Source: Streptomyces sp. SAI-127 (GTDB lineage Bacteria; Actinomycetota; Actinomycetes; Streptomycetales; Streptomycetaceae). Taken from it: 64,000 bases of DNA. The stretch is taken from positions 124,001 to 188,000 of the forward strand of contig NZ_JARXYJ010000001.1 in the NCBI RefSeq assembly GCF_029894425.1. Direction: 5' to 3'. Positions 41,566 to 49,677 of this stretch are shown piece after piece. Numbering within the stretch: the stretch's first letter is position 1; each line of letters begins with the position of its first letter. Both the position numbers and the translations under genes were made by a program. Below the pieces are notes generated by a model that worked only from the letters and a program-made list of their open reading frames with translations, did not search any database and had not been told where the DNA came from.

Positions 41566-42912
41566 ATGAAACGGTCGTTGGTCCTGGCGGGCGGCGGGAT
41601 GCGGGTGGCCTGGCAGACCGGCGTGGTCCGGGCACTCGACGAGTACGGCACGGAGTTCGACCACGTCGACGGCACCTCCGGCGGGATCCTCACCACCGGC
41701 ATGCTGCTGTCCGGCCAGGACCCGGCGGAAATGAGCCGGCGCTGGTCCGACCTGCGCGTTCGTGACTTCAACTCGCCGCTGCCGCTGTCGGACTACCTGC
41801 GCGGGCCCTGGGCGCTGCCCGCGCTCGGCGACGCGGACGGGGTGATCCACCGCGTCTTCCCCGCGCTCGGCATCGACCCGGACGCCATCCGCTCCTCGCC
41901 GCTGCCCGGTACCTTCAACCTGGTCGACTTCGCCACCAAGACCTGCGTCGCCGTACCGCACACCGAGGTCGACGCGGAACTGCTGGCCGCGGGCATGTCG
42001 CTGCCGCTGTTCATGCCACCGCTGCATCGCGACGAGCACATCTGGACCGACGCCGTATGGGTCCAGGACGCCAATGTTGGGGAGGCCCTGCGCCGCGGCG
42101 CCGACGAGGTCTGGCTGGCCTGGTGCATCGGAAACACGCCGTACTGGGGCGACGGACCGCTCGAACAGTACGTCCACATGATCGAGATGTCCGCGAACGG
42201 GGCGCTGTTCGCCGAACTGGCCACCGCGTCCCGGCCGTTCACGCTGCATGTGGTCAAACCGGAGTACCCGCTGCCACTGGACCCCGAGTTCTTCGCAGGA
42301 CACGTCACCGCCGACACCCTGATGGAGATGGGCTACCGCGACGCCTGGCACTACCTCGACGGCGCCGGCCCGGAGGGCGTGCCGAAGGACTCCGAATGTA
42401 CGGCGATGCGGGTTCCCCCGCGCGGCATGCGGTACCGGGAGCGCCTGCACGGCGAACTCGACGGCGCCGACCTCGTGCTGGAGGCCGCCGTCGACCTGCC
42501 GCTGCCCGACGACGACGCCCCGTCACCCGGAGCCCGGCTGGTCGGACACATCGACCACGACCCGTGGGGCGGCCGGGTGCTGCTGGCCGACGGTCGCGCG
42601 GAGGCGGACGGCAGCGCGCTCACCTACACGGCCCGGGTGCGCCTGGCGGGTCGGTGGCACGAGGTCCGGGCCCGCCGCGCACCGGCCGACGCGACGGTAC
42701 CGGCCCTGTGGACCCGGACCGGGCCCGTGCCCTTCCGGATCGCCGACGGCAAGGACGTCACACTCGAGCTGGGCCTGCGCGACGCGGCACACGCACTGGC
42801 CTCCGTGACCCCCTTCGGCACGCACGGCATCCGCGACCGCGCCGACACCGTCACCGAACTGGCCGACATCCCACTGCGCAGAACGGTGACGGGCGCGCAG
42901 GGCACCCGCTGA
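41566..42912 (+). CDS. patatin-like phospholipase with C-terminal accessory domain
   Basis: The 448-residue product starts with the patatin oxyanion loop LVLAGGGMR and has the nucleophile elbow VDGTSGG (Ser38). The catalytic Asp is probably in WTDAVWVQD, where the usual DGG/DGA is replaced by DAV, a notable deviation. The last 180 residues form another domain containing RERLHGELDGADLVLEAAV, GHIDHDPWGGRVLLADG and YTARVRLAGRWHEVRARR. These segments look homologous to the C-terminal domain of the GMC oxidoreductase at the other end of the cluster. AAGGA precedes the ATG. The TnpB insertion lies directly upstream, so expression may have been altered. Confidence 0.88.
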   Translation: MKRSLVLAGGGMRVAWQTGVVRALDEYGTEFDHVDGTSGGILTTGMLLSGQDPAEMSRRWSDLRVRDFNSPLPLSDYLRGPWALPALGDADGVIHRVFPALGIDPDAIRSSPLPGTFNLVDFATKTCVAVPHTEVDAELLAAGMSLPLFMPPLHRDEHIWTDAVWVQDANVGEALRRGADEVWLAWCIGNTPYWGDGPLEQYVHMIEMSANGALFAELATASRPFTLHVVKPEYPLPLDPEFFAGHVTADTLMEMGYRDAWHYLDGAGPEGVPKDSECTAMRVPPRGMRYRERLHGELDGADLVLEAAVDLPLPDDDAPSPGARLVGHIDHDPWGGRVLLADGRAEADGSALTYTARVRLAGRWHEVRARRAPADATVPALWTRTGPVPFRIADGKDVTLELGLRDAAHALASVTPFGTHGIRDRADTVTELADIPLRRTVTGAQGTR

Positions 42913-42933
42913 CGACGACGCCCTACGGCCCCT

Positions 42934-42953
42934 CCGGGAAGGGAAAGTCCCGG
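42934..42953. terminator. hairpin between convergent patatin and STAND genes
   Basis: CCGGGA and TCCCGG arms enclose an 8-base loop in the 61-bp gap between two converging genes. A bidirectional terminator is plausible, although the stem is short. Confidence 0.35.
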
Positions 42954-42973
42954 TAAGTTGCAAGAAGGCCCGG

Positions 42974-45900
42974 TCATCTTCCGCGATGGCTGTTCAGCGC
43001 CCGCTTTGCCATCCGCTCCCAGAACAGCCTCAGTTCGGCGAGGTCCGTGCCCCGTTGCCAGCGCGCCTCGGGTCTCGCGAGGGATCGCCACCGCGACCGT
43101 GACAGCAGGGTCAACTGGCCCCGGCAGAAGGCCTCGGACAGCTCTGGGCGGTAGCCGTCCAGCCCCGAGGGAGGATAGGGACACAGCTCGAAGGCACAGT
43201 CGTCGCGGCAGTTGGAGCCGGCGTGGGCGGCGGCCGTACGCACCAGGGAGCGGCCCGGGTCGAGAGGGCGGCGGTCCTTGGTCAGGCACGGCGGCAGCTC
43301 CGGCCGGGCAGTGCGGTGCAGGCGCCGCAGCCGGTCCTTGGGCCAGTCGCCGCGGCCGGCGAGGTTGAGCAGCAACATGACGTCGGCGAGGAGTTGCTGG
43401 GCGCGCGGATGCAGGGTGCTCCAGCCGGTGGAGGGCGGAATCCACAGCTGGTGCTTGCGCACCTCCCCGTCCCCGGCCGTCTGGGAACCGACGTGCGCGG
43501 ACACACCGGACTCGTCGATCCACAGGAACCGATCGGGCCGACGGGTCCTCAGGGCCCAGACACACAGCTCGGCGGCGGCCTCGACGAAGGGATGCTGCGG
43601 CGTGCCGTCGGGCAGCGCGAGCCACTGACGTACCTGTTCCGCCGGGTCGAAGCCGTGATCCTCGGGGCCCGGGGCCGCACTCGCGCCGTCGGGCAGCTCC
43701 CACAGCGTCAGCGCGTGCAGCAGCGTGACGCGGGTGAACCAGAACCGGGAGCGTCTGAGCATGTCCCAGGCCTGTTCGCTGAGGTACTCGCGGGCCTGGG
43801 GACGGGCGTGCGGATGGCGGGCACGGCGGTTGGCCGCGTACTTGAAGCCCTGGGCGAGGGCGATCTCCAGGGTGAGGTCCAGGCCGGAGCCGTCGTCGTT
43901 CTCGTCGGAGGCCCTGACCCGCCGCACCCAGCTCTCCAGGATCTCGTACGGGGTGTCGTGGTGGCGGCGTGTGGTGACGGAGCCCACGAGCAGGGGGATC
44001 AGCCAGGCGCACAGCACATTGTCCCGCCACTTGTGTTCCTCCTCCTCACGTTCCTCCTCCTCTCGCCTGCGCAGCCGCGCGATGTCGTCCTGCGTGCCGT
44101 CGGGTCCATCGGGTCCGGGGCTTCGCTGCCACTCGGGCCTGTCGTCCCACAGGTCCACCAGCCACTCCGGTCTGCGTCCCAACGGCTGTTCACGGATGAT
44201 CTGAGGACCGCGCAGCCGTGGCTCGAGCACGTCGAAGGCGCTGTCGCCGCCCGCGCCGATCTCCTGCGCGATGGCGACCCGTACGTCGTGCGACGGCTCC
44301 TGGCGCCCGATCTCGAAGAGTTCCGGATACGCGGGCTGAAAGGAGTTGCGGCGGGCGACGCTGCGCACGGCCTCACCGAAGCGGGAGACCAGAAGCGCCT
44401 TGGCCACGCGCAGCGTGTACGGGTCGCGTGCCCGCAGGTCCGACCACGACGTCGTCAGTTCCATGGCGATTCGGTGCTGCTGCGGGTCCGCGGCTACGCC
44501 GTCGATCTCGAGGGCGGCGGCGTACAGCTCGAGCGCCTTGGTGTGCAGGGTGCGACCGAAGACGTGCCGCGGATCGACCGCCCCCTCGGGGCGCCCGGCG
44601 TCCTGGGCGCCGTTGGCGCCCTCGTGGCCGGTGACGCCCTGGTGGCCGGTGACGGCTGACTGTGCCCGGCATGCCGCGCGCAGCAGGAGGTCCCGCGCCG
44701 AGGCCACCGGGCACCAGGTGCGGTCGCCCGCGGGGGACGCCGGGTGCGCGCAGGAGCCCTCCGGCGTACGGGAGTAGAGCACCAGTGCGATCAGCAGTTC
44801 GCGACCCGGGCTCTCCAGCGCCGCCGGGAAGTACGAGCCCTCCGTGGGCTCTTCGGGCACGTGCGGATGGATCACCGCGTTCATGAACCGGGCACCCAGA
44901 TGGGCCTGGATCACGCTGTGCTGGAACCGCACGCGGTCCCCTTCGAGTTCGACCAGGCCCATACGGGTGCCCCAGTGTGCGGCCAGGCGGATGTCCATCC
45001 GGCTTGCCTGGGCACGCTTGGCCAGCTCCCGGACGATCTCCGGGAAGCGGGACCCCGCCGGATCGTGTTCGTCGACCACTTCGGTGATACGGATCTCGGC
45101 CGCGTCGTCTGCCAGCGCCGCGCACGCCAGCGCCGACAGGTAGTCCAGCACCACCCTGCGTTCGTCCTGGCCGAGCGGCAGTTGCGGGGACAGTCTTCCG
45201 GCGACGAGGGCGCTCAGCCACGTGTCGAGCAGGTGCAGGCGCAACGCCGCCCGGTCGCCGCCGCGTGTCTCCACGCCCTCCTCGAACCGACCGGTGAGGG
45301 CGCGTACCAGCAGGCCCTCCTCGTGCAAGTCGCTCGCGACCTGCAGATAGGTCGGGGCCTCGGCGATCCCCGCCTTCTCGACGATCCAGTCGAGCCGCTG
45401 CCGGTCCTCCCAGGCGGTGCCGGAGGAGATGTAGGCGAGGGCCGCCTCCTCGCTGAGCGGTTCCAGATCGGTCAGTGAGGCGTCCAGGCCACGCAGCGCG
45501 TCGTGCGGGCGCGAGGTGATGATGAGCGGCAGGCGCTCCTCGTTGGCACGGCGGATCGCCAGCCGGATGACCGTGTCGCGCTCCTCCTCCTGGTCGTCCT
45601 CCGTCAGGGCGTCCTCGAGGCCGTCCGCCAGGACCACGATGCGGCCCTGCTGGCACAGCCGCTGCCACACCTTCTCCGCTTCGCCCTCGGATCGGATGTG
45701 CTCCTGCACCTCTCGCTTGAAGCGGTCGTAGGCCAGCTGCCGAAAGTCCAGATCGCTCCCCGCGCTGCGCAGCCGCAGCGGGACGGGCACCGCCTTGCGC
45801 TGTGCCAGCCGCTCCGTGAGAAGCACGAGCAGCGCGGTCTTGCCCGCACCGATGCCGCCGACCACCACATGGGTGCGACGGAATCGGCTGTCCCTCAGAT

Positions 45901-46327
45901 CCTCCATGAGCACGTCGCACAACTGGTCCCGGCCGACCACCCGCCCGAAGATGCCGCCCGCCGTCTCCACCAGATCCAGTGGTGCTTCCCGGGCCTTCCT
46001 GAGGTACGCCCCGCTCACCTGCCGGAAGCGGAAGAACAGGTACGTGAAGGTGGCCAGGGCCAGGGTGAGCAGGGGCGTGAGGACGCCGGACAGGACGTCG
46101 CAGGCCTGCTCGTTGTTCCGGCACCGGCTCTCCACTTCACCGAGGGCCCAGTGCGCCCCGCCCAGTTCGGCCGCGGCCACGCCGACCAGGAACAGCTCGG
46201 CGAGCGCGCCCAGCACGGTCAGGGCGAGGACCGGGTAGTACCAGCGGCTCTTGCGGACCCGCCAGGTACGGGCCGGCTCGGAGCCCCGACGGGCCAGTTG
46301 GGAGGAGGACGTCCGGCGGAGGTTCAC
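42974..46327 (-). CDS. membrane-anchored STAND/NACHT-like P-loop NTPase
   Basis: The roughly 1117-residue protein has two N-terminal membrane helices (YYPVLALTVLGALAELFLVG and VLTPLLTLALATFTYLFF). An NTPase follows with Walker A VVGGIGAGKTALL and a Walker B-like segment RIVVLADGLEDALTEDD, in which the usual hydrophobic-D-D/E is modified, then IITSRPHDALRGL. A long helical repeat region fills the C-terminal 600 residues, with a very acidic stretch (RRREEEEREEEEHK) near 840. Family start sites vary; GTG 46327 is used because upstream codons are Arg-rich nonsense, but its ribosome site is weak. Such proteins often sense stress or infection. No effector domain is recognisable. Confidence 0.75.
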   Translation of the reverse strand: MNLRRTSSSQLARRGSEPARTWRVRKSRWYYPVLALTVLGALAELFLVGVAAAELGGAHWALGEVESRCRNNEQACDVLSGVLTPLLTLALATFTYLFFRFRQVSGAYLRKAREAPLDLVETAGGIFGRVVGRDQLCDVLMEDLRDSRFRRTHVVVGGIGAGKTALLVLLTERLAQRKAVPVPLRLRSAGSDLDFRQLAYDRFKREVQEHIRSEGEAEKVWQRLCQQGRIVVLADGLEDALTEDDQEEERDTVIRLAIRRANEERLPLIITSRPHDALRGLDASLTDLEPLSEEAALAYISSGTAWEDRQRLDWIVEKAGIAEAPTYLQVASDLHEEGLLVRALTGRFEEGVETRGGDRAALRLHLLDTWLSALVAGRLSPQLPLGQDERRVVLDYLSALACAALADDAAEIRITEVVDEHDPAGSRFPEIVRELAKRAQASRMDIRLAAHWGTRMGLVELEGDRVRFQHSVIQAHLGARFMNAVIHPHVPEEPTEGSYFPAALESPGRELLIALVLYSRTPEGSCAHPASPAGDRTWCPVASARDLLLRAACRAQSAVTGHQGVTGHEGANGAQDAGRPEGAVDPRHVFGRTLHTKALELYAAALEIDGVAADPQQHRIAMELTTSWSDLRARDPYTLRVAKALLVSRFGEAVRSVARRNSFQPAYPELFEIGRQEPSHDVRVAIAQEIGAGGDSAFDVLEPRLRGPQIIREQPLGRRPEWLVDLWDDRPEWQRSPGPDGPDGTQDDIARLRRREEEEREEEEHKWRDNVLCAWLIPLLVGSVTTRRHHDTPYEILESWVRRVRASDENDDGSGLDLTLEIALAQGFKYAANRRARHPHARPQAREYLSEQAWDMLRRSRFWFTRVTLLHALTLWELPDGASAAPGPEDHGFDPAEQVRQWLALPDGTPQHPFVEAAAELCVWALRTRRPDRFLWIDESGVSAHVGSQTAGDGEVRKHQLWIPPSTGWSTLHPRAQQLLADVMLLLNLAGRGDWPKDRLRRLHRTARPELPPCLTKDRRPLDPGRSLVRTAAAHAGSNCRDDCAFELCPYPPSGLDGYRPELSEAFCRGQLTLLSRSRWRSLARPEARWQRGTDLAELRLFWERMAKRALNSHRGR

Positions 46328-46448
46328 GTCAGGTGAGGTTCCATGCGGAACTCCCGGAGATTCCCTCCCGGCCAGGGGTTTCGTCCTCCGCCGACCGACT
46401 TTCACCCGCCCGGACCAGCGAACCGGGGGGCGCCTGGCGGCCCGCCGC

Positions 46449-46600
46449 TCACAGCAACCCCGCACCGGCCAGGTACTTTCCCACCCGCTCCACCTCCTCC
46501 GCCGACAGCGGCACCTGAGGCTCCGTCGTCGCCGGACAGGCGATGACCCCCCGCAGATGCAGCGCCGCCTTGAATGCGCCCATCGCCGATGAACGGCCAC
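46449..46600 (-). pseudogene. C-terminal fragment of a DapA/dihydrodipicolinate-synthase-family gene
   Basis: The minus-strand frame ending at 46449 reads MGAFKAALHLRG and PLSAEEVERVGKYLAGAGLL, the last helices of DapA-type aldolases. Nothing upstream matches; plus-strand fragments start there instead. It is a remnant of about 45 residues. Confidence 0.6.
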
Positions 46601-46612
46601 CCATCCGCTCGG

Positions 46613-46867
46613 ATGGCAGCTTCGTACGACTTCCCCCAGGACCTGACCGACGCTCAGGACAAACTCCATCGGGTCCGTGCCGATCTGCAGACGCTCTTCC
46701 GGCGGATGCCGTGGTCGGTCGAACTGCTGAAAGCGTGGGAGAGGCACGAGAACGCCTGGCGGCCGTCGTCGTCCCGACCCGCCTCCCCTGGCTGGGAACC
46801 TCAGGACGCGGCGGAGATCGCCCGGCTTCGGGCGCGGGAAGTCGAACTCGCCACGGCAATCGTCATC
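46613..46867 (+). pseudogene. N-terminal fragment of a small conserved actinobacterial protein
   Basis: ATG 46613 opens MAASYDFPQDLTDAQDKLHR, continuing with RRMPWSVELLKAWE and AAEIARLRAREVELATAIV. This layout recalls a conserved hypothetical protein of about 130 residues common in Streptomyces. After about 85 residues the sequence joins an IS701 fragment, so the end is lost. Function unknown. Confidence 0.5.
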
Positions 46868-47045
46868 GGTCCGGGAGGACTCGGAGGCGTTCGCGGCGGG
46901 GTTGTTCGACGGGTTCTTCAGTGCGGATCAGCGGCGGTGGGGGCAGGCGTGTGGGCGCGGGCTGCTGCTGGACGGGCGGCGCAAGTCGGTGAGCCGATGG
47001 CGGCCCGGTTGGGTGAGGACGGCAACCGTCAGGCGCTGGCGCACT
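46868..47045 (+). pseudogene. IS701-like transposase N-terminal scrap, frameshifted
   Basis: One frame reads FAAGLFDGFFSADQRRWGQA and GLLLDGRRKSV. The next frame continues EPMAARLGEDGNRQALAHF. Together they match residues about 20-75 of IS701 transposases, with a frameshift near 46990. Confidence 0.65.
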
Positions 47046-47360
47046 TCACTCCGCCTGGTCCCCGGCGACGACACCGCCACCGTCACCGCCCGGCAGCTGC
47101 GCGATCTGCTTCAGCGGCTGATCACGGCCGGGCAGCGGCAGACGCGCGACCCGGACACCCCTGTCGTCGCGGACGCCGGATACGACGCACCCCGCCTCGG
47201 CTTCCTCCTCAGAGACCTGCCGGTCCAGGTGCTGGCCAGGATGCGATCCGACCGCGTCCTGCGCAGGGCTGCCCCACCCCGGCTGCCGCACACCCAGGGC
47301 CGGCCGCCCCGGCACGGAACGAAGACGCCAACCACCCCACGACCGCGTCCAACAGGTTAA
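47046..47360 (+). pseudogene. fragment of a second transposase type
   Basis: The reading VTARQLRDLLQRLITAGQ, then TPVVADAGYDAPRLGFLLRD and VLARMRSDRVLRRAAPP, matches the middle of a putative transposase family common in Streptomyces (NF041680-like). The start and catalytic end are missing. It is fused directly to the preceding IS701 scrap, giving a mosaic. Confidence 0.6.
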
Positions 47361-47402
47361 AGATCAAGCTAGCGCGTCGGGCACCTTCTCGTTGGCCGCT
47401 TC

Positions 47403-48134
47403 TCAGAGCTGGATGATCGGGCGCATCGCCAGTCCCTCGGTGCCGGCCCAGCCGTTCACCCGCGCCGCGTCGTCGACGGAGACGGTGTCGAGACCGTCGG
47501 GCAGGTCGAAGATGAGCGTGCCGCTCAGTTCGGTGCCCTCGCCGGCGACCAGGGTGGCGGTGAAACGGTCGGACTGGTCGTACTCCGCCTCGCCGCCCTC
47601 GTCGTTCCCGAAGACGTACAGGCCTGCGTACGCCTTGCCGCCTCCCTCGACGACGACGGGTTCGGTGTCCGGCTCTCCGAGCGTATCGACGATCGGGGCG
47701 TCGTTGCCGGCCTTGAGCCGCACCTGCGGCGCGTCGTTGAGGACGCACGGCGTCCTGGTGCTGTTGGTGACGGTCAGCAGGAAGTGGCGGGGGGTCTCCC
47801 CGGAACCGTCCTGAAGCTCGACCGCGGTGTTGAGCCCGGTGACCTCGCAGTCGGCATACGCGGTGCCGTTCCCGCCGCCTGTCTCGCCGCTGTCCCCGGT
47901 CCCCGCGCCCCTCGTGCTGCTGCTGCCGGTCCCGGAGCCGCCCGAGGGCTCCGTGCTCGCCGACGCACTCCCCCCGGCCGAGGCGGCGGCGGTCGGCGAT
48001 GCGGCTGCCTTGTCGTCACCCCCGGAGGGTTGGCAGGCGGTGGCCGTCAACAGAGCCGCGACCATGGTCGCGCCCAGGACGGCGCCGCGCAGTCCCCGAC
48101 GCGATGAACCGGCTCCGGCCGTCTTCGAGTGCAT
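47403..48134 (-). CDS. DUF4232 lipoprotein
   Basis: The 243-residue protein has a signal peptide ending in a lipobox (LLTATAC, Cys at about 34). A Ser/Gly/Thr-rich linker follows, then a DUF4232 domain beginning YADCEVTGLNTAVELQDGSG, with a second Cys in RTPCVLNDAPQV that may pair with the first. It should be anchored on the outer face of the membrane. GAGGAAA precedes the ATG. DUF4232 lipoproteins are frequent in Streptomyces and have no assigned role. Confidence 0.88.
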   Translation of the reverse strand: MHSKTAGAGSSRRGLRGAVLGATMVAALLTATACQPSGGDDKAAASPTAAASAGGSASASTEPSGGSGTGSSSTRGAGTGDSGETGGGNGTAYADCEVTGLNTAVELQDGSGETPRHFLLTVTNSTRTPCVLNDAPQVRLKAGNDAPIVDTLGEPDTEPVVVEGGGKAYAGLYVFGNDEGGEAEYDQSDRFTATLVAGEGTELSGTLIFDLPDGLDTVSVDDAARVNGWAGTEGLAMRPIIQL

Positions 48135-48554
48135 GCCGTTTCCTCTTCCCCCGTGACCGACCCGGAGGCGGTCGATGTGTACGCGACATGGCTAGTCTCG
48201 CCACTCGGGGGAGCCGGGTGACCGTCGTCCCGCGTTTGTTACAGCCCTCGCACGAACCGGCAGCCCTGGCGTGACCATGGCTCCTCGCCCATGAGAGCCA
48301 CTGCTGAAGAGGACCGGCCCAAATATGGCGGGTTGCAGCTCACGCCGCGTACAAGACATGGTGCCGAAGCGAAGGCCCACCCGTCATGTCCTCCCGCGCG
48401 TTCGCCGCCCGCGCCCGCGAACTGACCGGGGTCGCCTCACCCAGCGGGATGATCCGGTCCAACCAGCGCAAGTACTACCCGAGTTTCGGACTGCTCGCCG
48501 ATGCCGAGACGGAAGCCACCACGTGAGTTGCTGATGCCTCACGGTCCTGGGTGC
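48135..48554. other. region with one small doubtful frame
   Basis: No established gene is present. ATG 48385 opens a 46-codon frame (MSSRAFAARARELTGVASPS to SFGLLADAETEATT, stop at 48525) with normal codon character. I cannot assign it; it may be a gene fragment. Confidence 0.3.
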
Positions 48555-49157
48555 TCAGCCCGCTGCTCCCATCGCCGCAGGCGGCTGAAGGATTCTGGCG
48601 GTGAAGGCCACGAGGTCTGCCCGCAGTTGCTCCCGGGGCATGTGCTGGTGGCCGACGAGGTGTTCGACGAGGTCGGCGCGGGTGGCGGCCAGCAGTGCGT
48701 GAGCGGTGAAGGCGCTGTCGGTGAGACCGGGGATCCGTTCCAGTACGGCTTGAAGCGTGCTGTGCCACCGTTCGTAGTGTTCGGCCTGGTAAGGGCTGCC
48801 GCTGCCGGTCTCCTCCAGGGCCAGGGCGAGGTGGCGGTTGTCCAGCTTGAAGCACAGGAGCGCGTCGAGCAGGGCGGGTACGCGCTCCAGCGGCGGGGCG
48901 GCGGGGCCCAGGGGCGGCGGCCCCTCTTCGACGGCGTTCCTGACCGGTTCGAGTCGTTCCGCGTACAGCGCCTGGATCAGGCCGGTGCGATCACCGAAGG
49001 CGCGGAAGAGCGTCCCTTTGCCGACGCCGGCCGCTGCCGCGATGTCGGCCATGGTGACGGCCTCCGGGCTCTCGCAGCGGGCGAAGAGGCTGTCGGCCGC
49101 CGCGAGGACGGCCGCCCGGTTGCGCACTGCGTCCTTGCGTGGCCTGCGTTCGGGCAT
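48555..49157 (-). CDS. TetR/AcrR family transcriptional regulator
   Basis: The 200-residue regulator has the N-terminal HTH (AVRNRAAVLAAADSLFAR, then VTMADIAAAAGVGKGTLFRAF) and a helical ligand domain. GGAGG stands before ATG 49157. It is divergent from an NTF2-like/NmrA gene pair, and two CGGACC-GGTCCG palindromes lie in the 91-bp gap. It is therefore very probably the repressor of both itself and that pair, released by a small hydrophobic ligand. Confidence 0.92.
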   Translation of the reverse strand: MPERRPRKDAVRNRAAVLAAADSLFARCESPEAVTMADIAAAAGVGKGTLFRAFGDRTGLIQALYAERLEPVRNAVEEGPPPLGPAAPPLERVPALLDALLCFKLDNRHLALALEETGSGSPYQAEHYERWHSTLQAVLERIPGLTDSAFTAHALLAATRADLVEHLVGHQHMPREQLRADLVAFTARILQPPAAMGAAG

Positions 49158-49180
49158 GCGGTTTTCCTCCGATTGCAAAA

Positions 49181-49195
49181 CGGACCCCGGGTCCG
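49181..49195. promoter_or_regulatory. TetR operator 1 (CGGACCC-C-GGGTCCG)
   Basis: A perfect 15-base palindrome with 7-base arms lies 23 bases before the TetR gene start. It shares its arms with the second site 16 bases away. Confidence 0.75.
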
Positions 49196-49211
49196 TATCG
49201 TCGCAACGAAC

Positions 49212-49226
49212 CGGACCCACGGTCCG
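49212..49226. promoter_or_regulatory. TetR operator 2 (CGGACC-CAC-GGTCCG)
   Basis: Six-base perfect arms CGGACC/GGTCCG surround three bases. The centre-to-centre distance to site 1 is 31 bp, about three helical turns, allowing cooperative binding. Confidence 0.75.
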
Positions 49227-49248
49227 CATCTTACGGGACGGAGTACTC

Positions 49249-49677
49249 ATGACCACGCACACGGCACCGGCGGACCTGTACCGCCACGGCCTGAAACTGC
49301 TGCTCGACAAGGACATCGCCGCCTGGATCGACCTCTGGGACGACAACGGGGTCTTCGAGTTCCCATTCGCGCCCGACGGCTGGCCCAAGCGGCTGGAGGG
49401 CAAAGCCGCGATCGCCGACTACATGCGCGGCTACCCCGACCACATCGACCTCCACGACTTCCCCTACGTGGAGATACACCAGACCACCGCTGCGCAGACC
49501 ATCGTGGTCGAGATGCGCGCTGTGGGCCGGCTCGTGGAGACCGGCAGCCCCTACGACATGACGTACATCGCCGTGGTGACCGTCGAGGACGGCAGGATCA
49601 CCCGCTACCGCGACTACTGGAACCCGCTCTTGGTGCTCCAGGGCTCCATGAGCGACTTCACGCGGAGCAGCCGATGA
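49249..49677 (+). CDS. SnoaL/NTF2-like protein
   Basis: The 142-residue protein has the cone-shaped NTF2-like fold pattern: a leading helix (LYRHGLKLLLDKDIAAWIDLW), FEFPFAPDGWPKRLEGKAAI and strands ending GRITRYRDYWNPL. Members bind or isomerise small hydrophobic molecules. It overlaps the following NmrA-like gene (ATGA) and is divergent from a TetR gene with operators between them. Substrate unknown. Confidence 0.85.
   Translation: MTTHTAPADLYRHGLKLLLDKDIAAWIDLWDDNGVFEFPFAPDGWPKRLEGKAAIADYMRGYPDHIDLHDFPYVEIHQTTAAQTIVVEMRAVGRLVETGSPYDMTYIAVVTVEDGRITRYRDYWNPLLVLQGSMSDFTRSSR

Noticed and set aside
42624..44030. A 468-codon minus-strand frame across the patatin/STAND junction
   Set aside because: Composition is Arg/Pro-rich with no motifs; it is an out-of-frame reading of the STAND gene and the patatin antisense.
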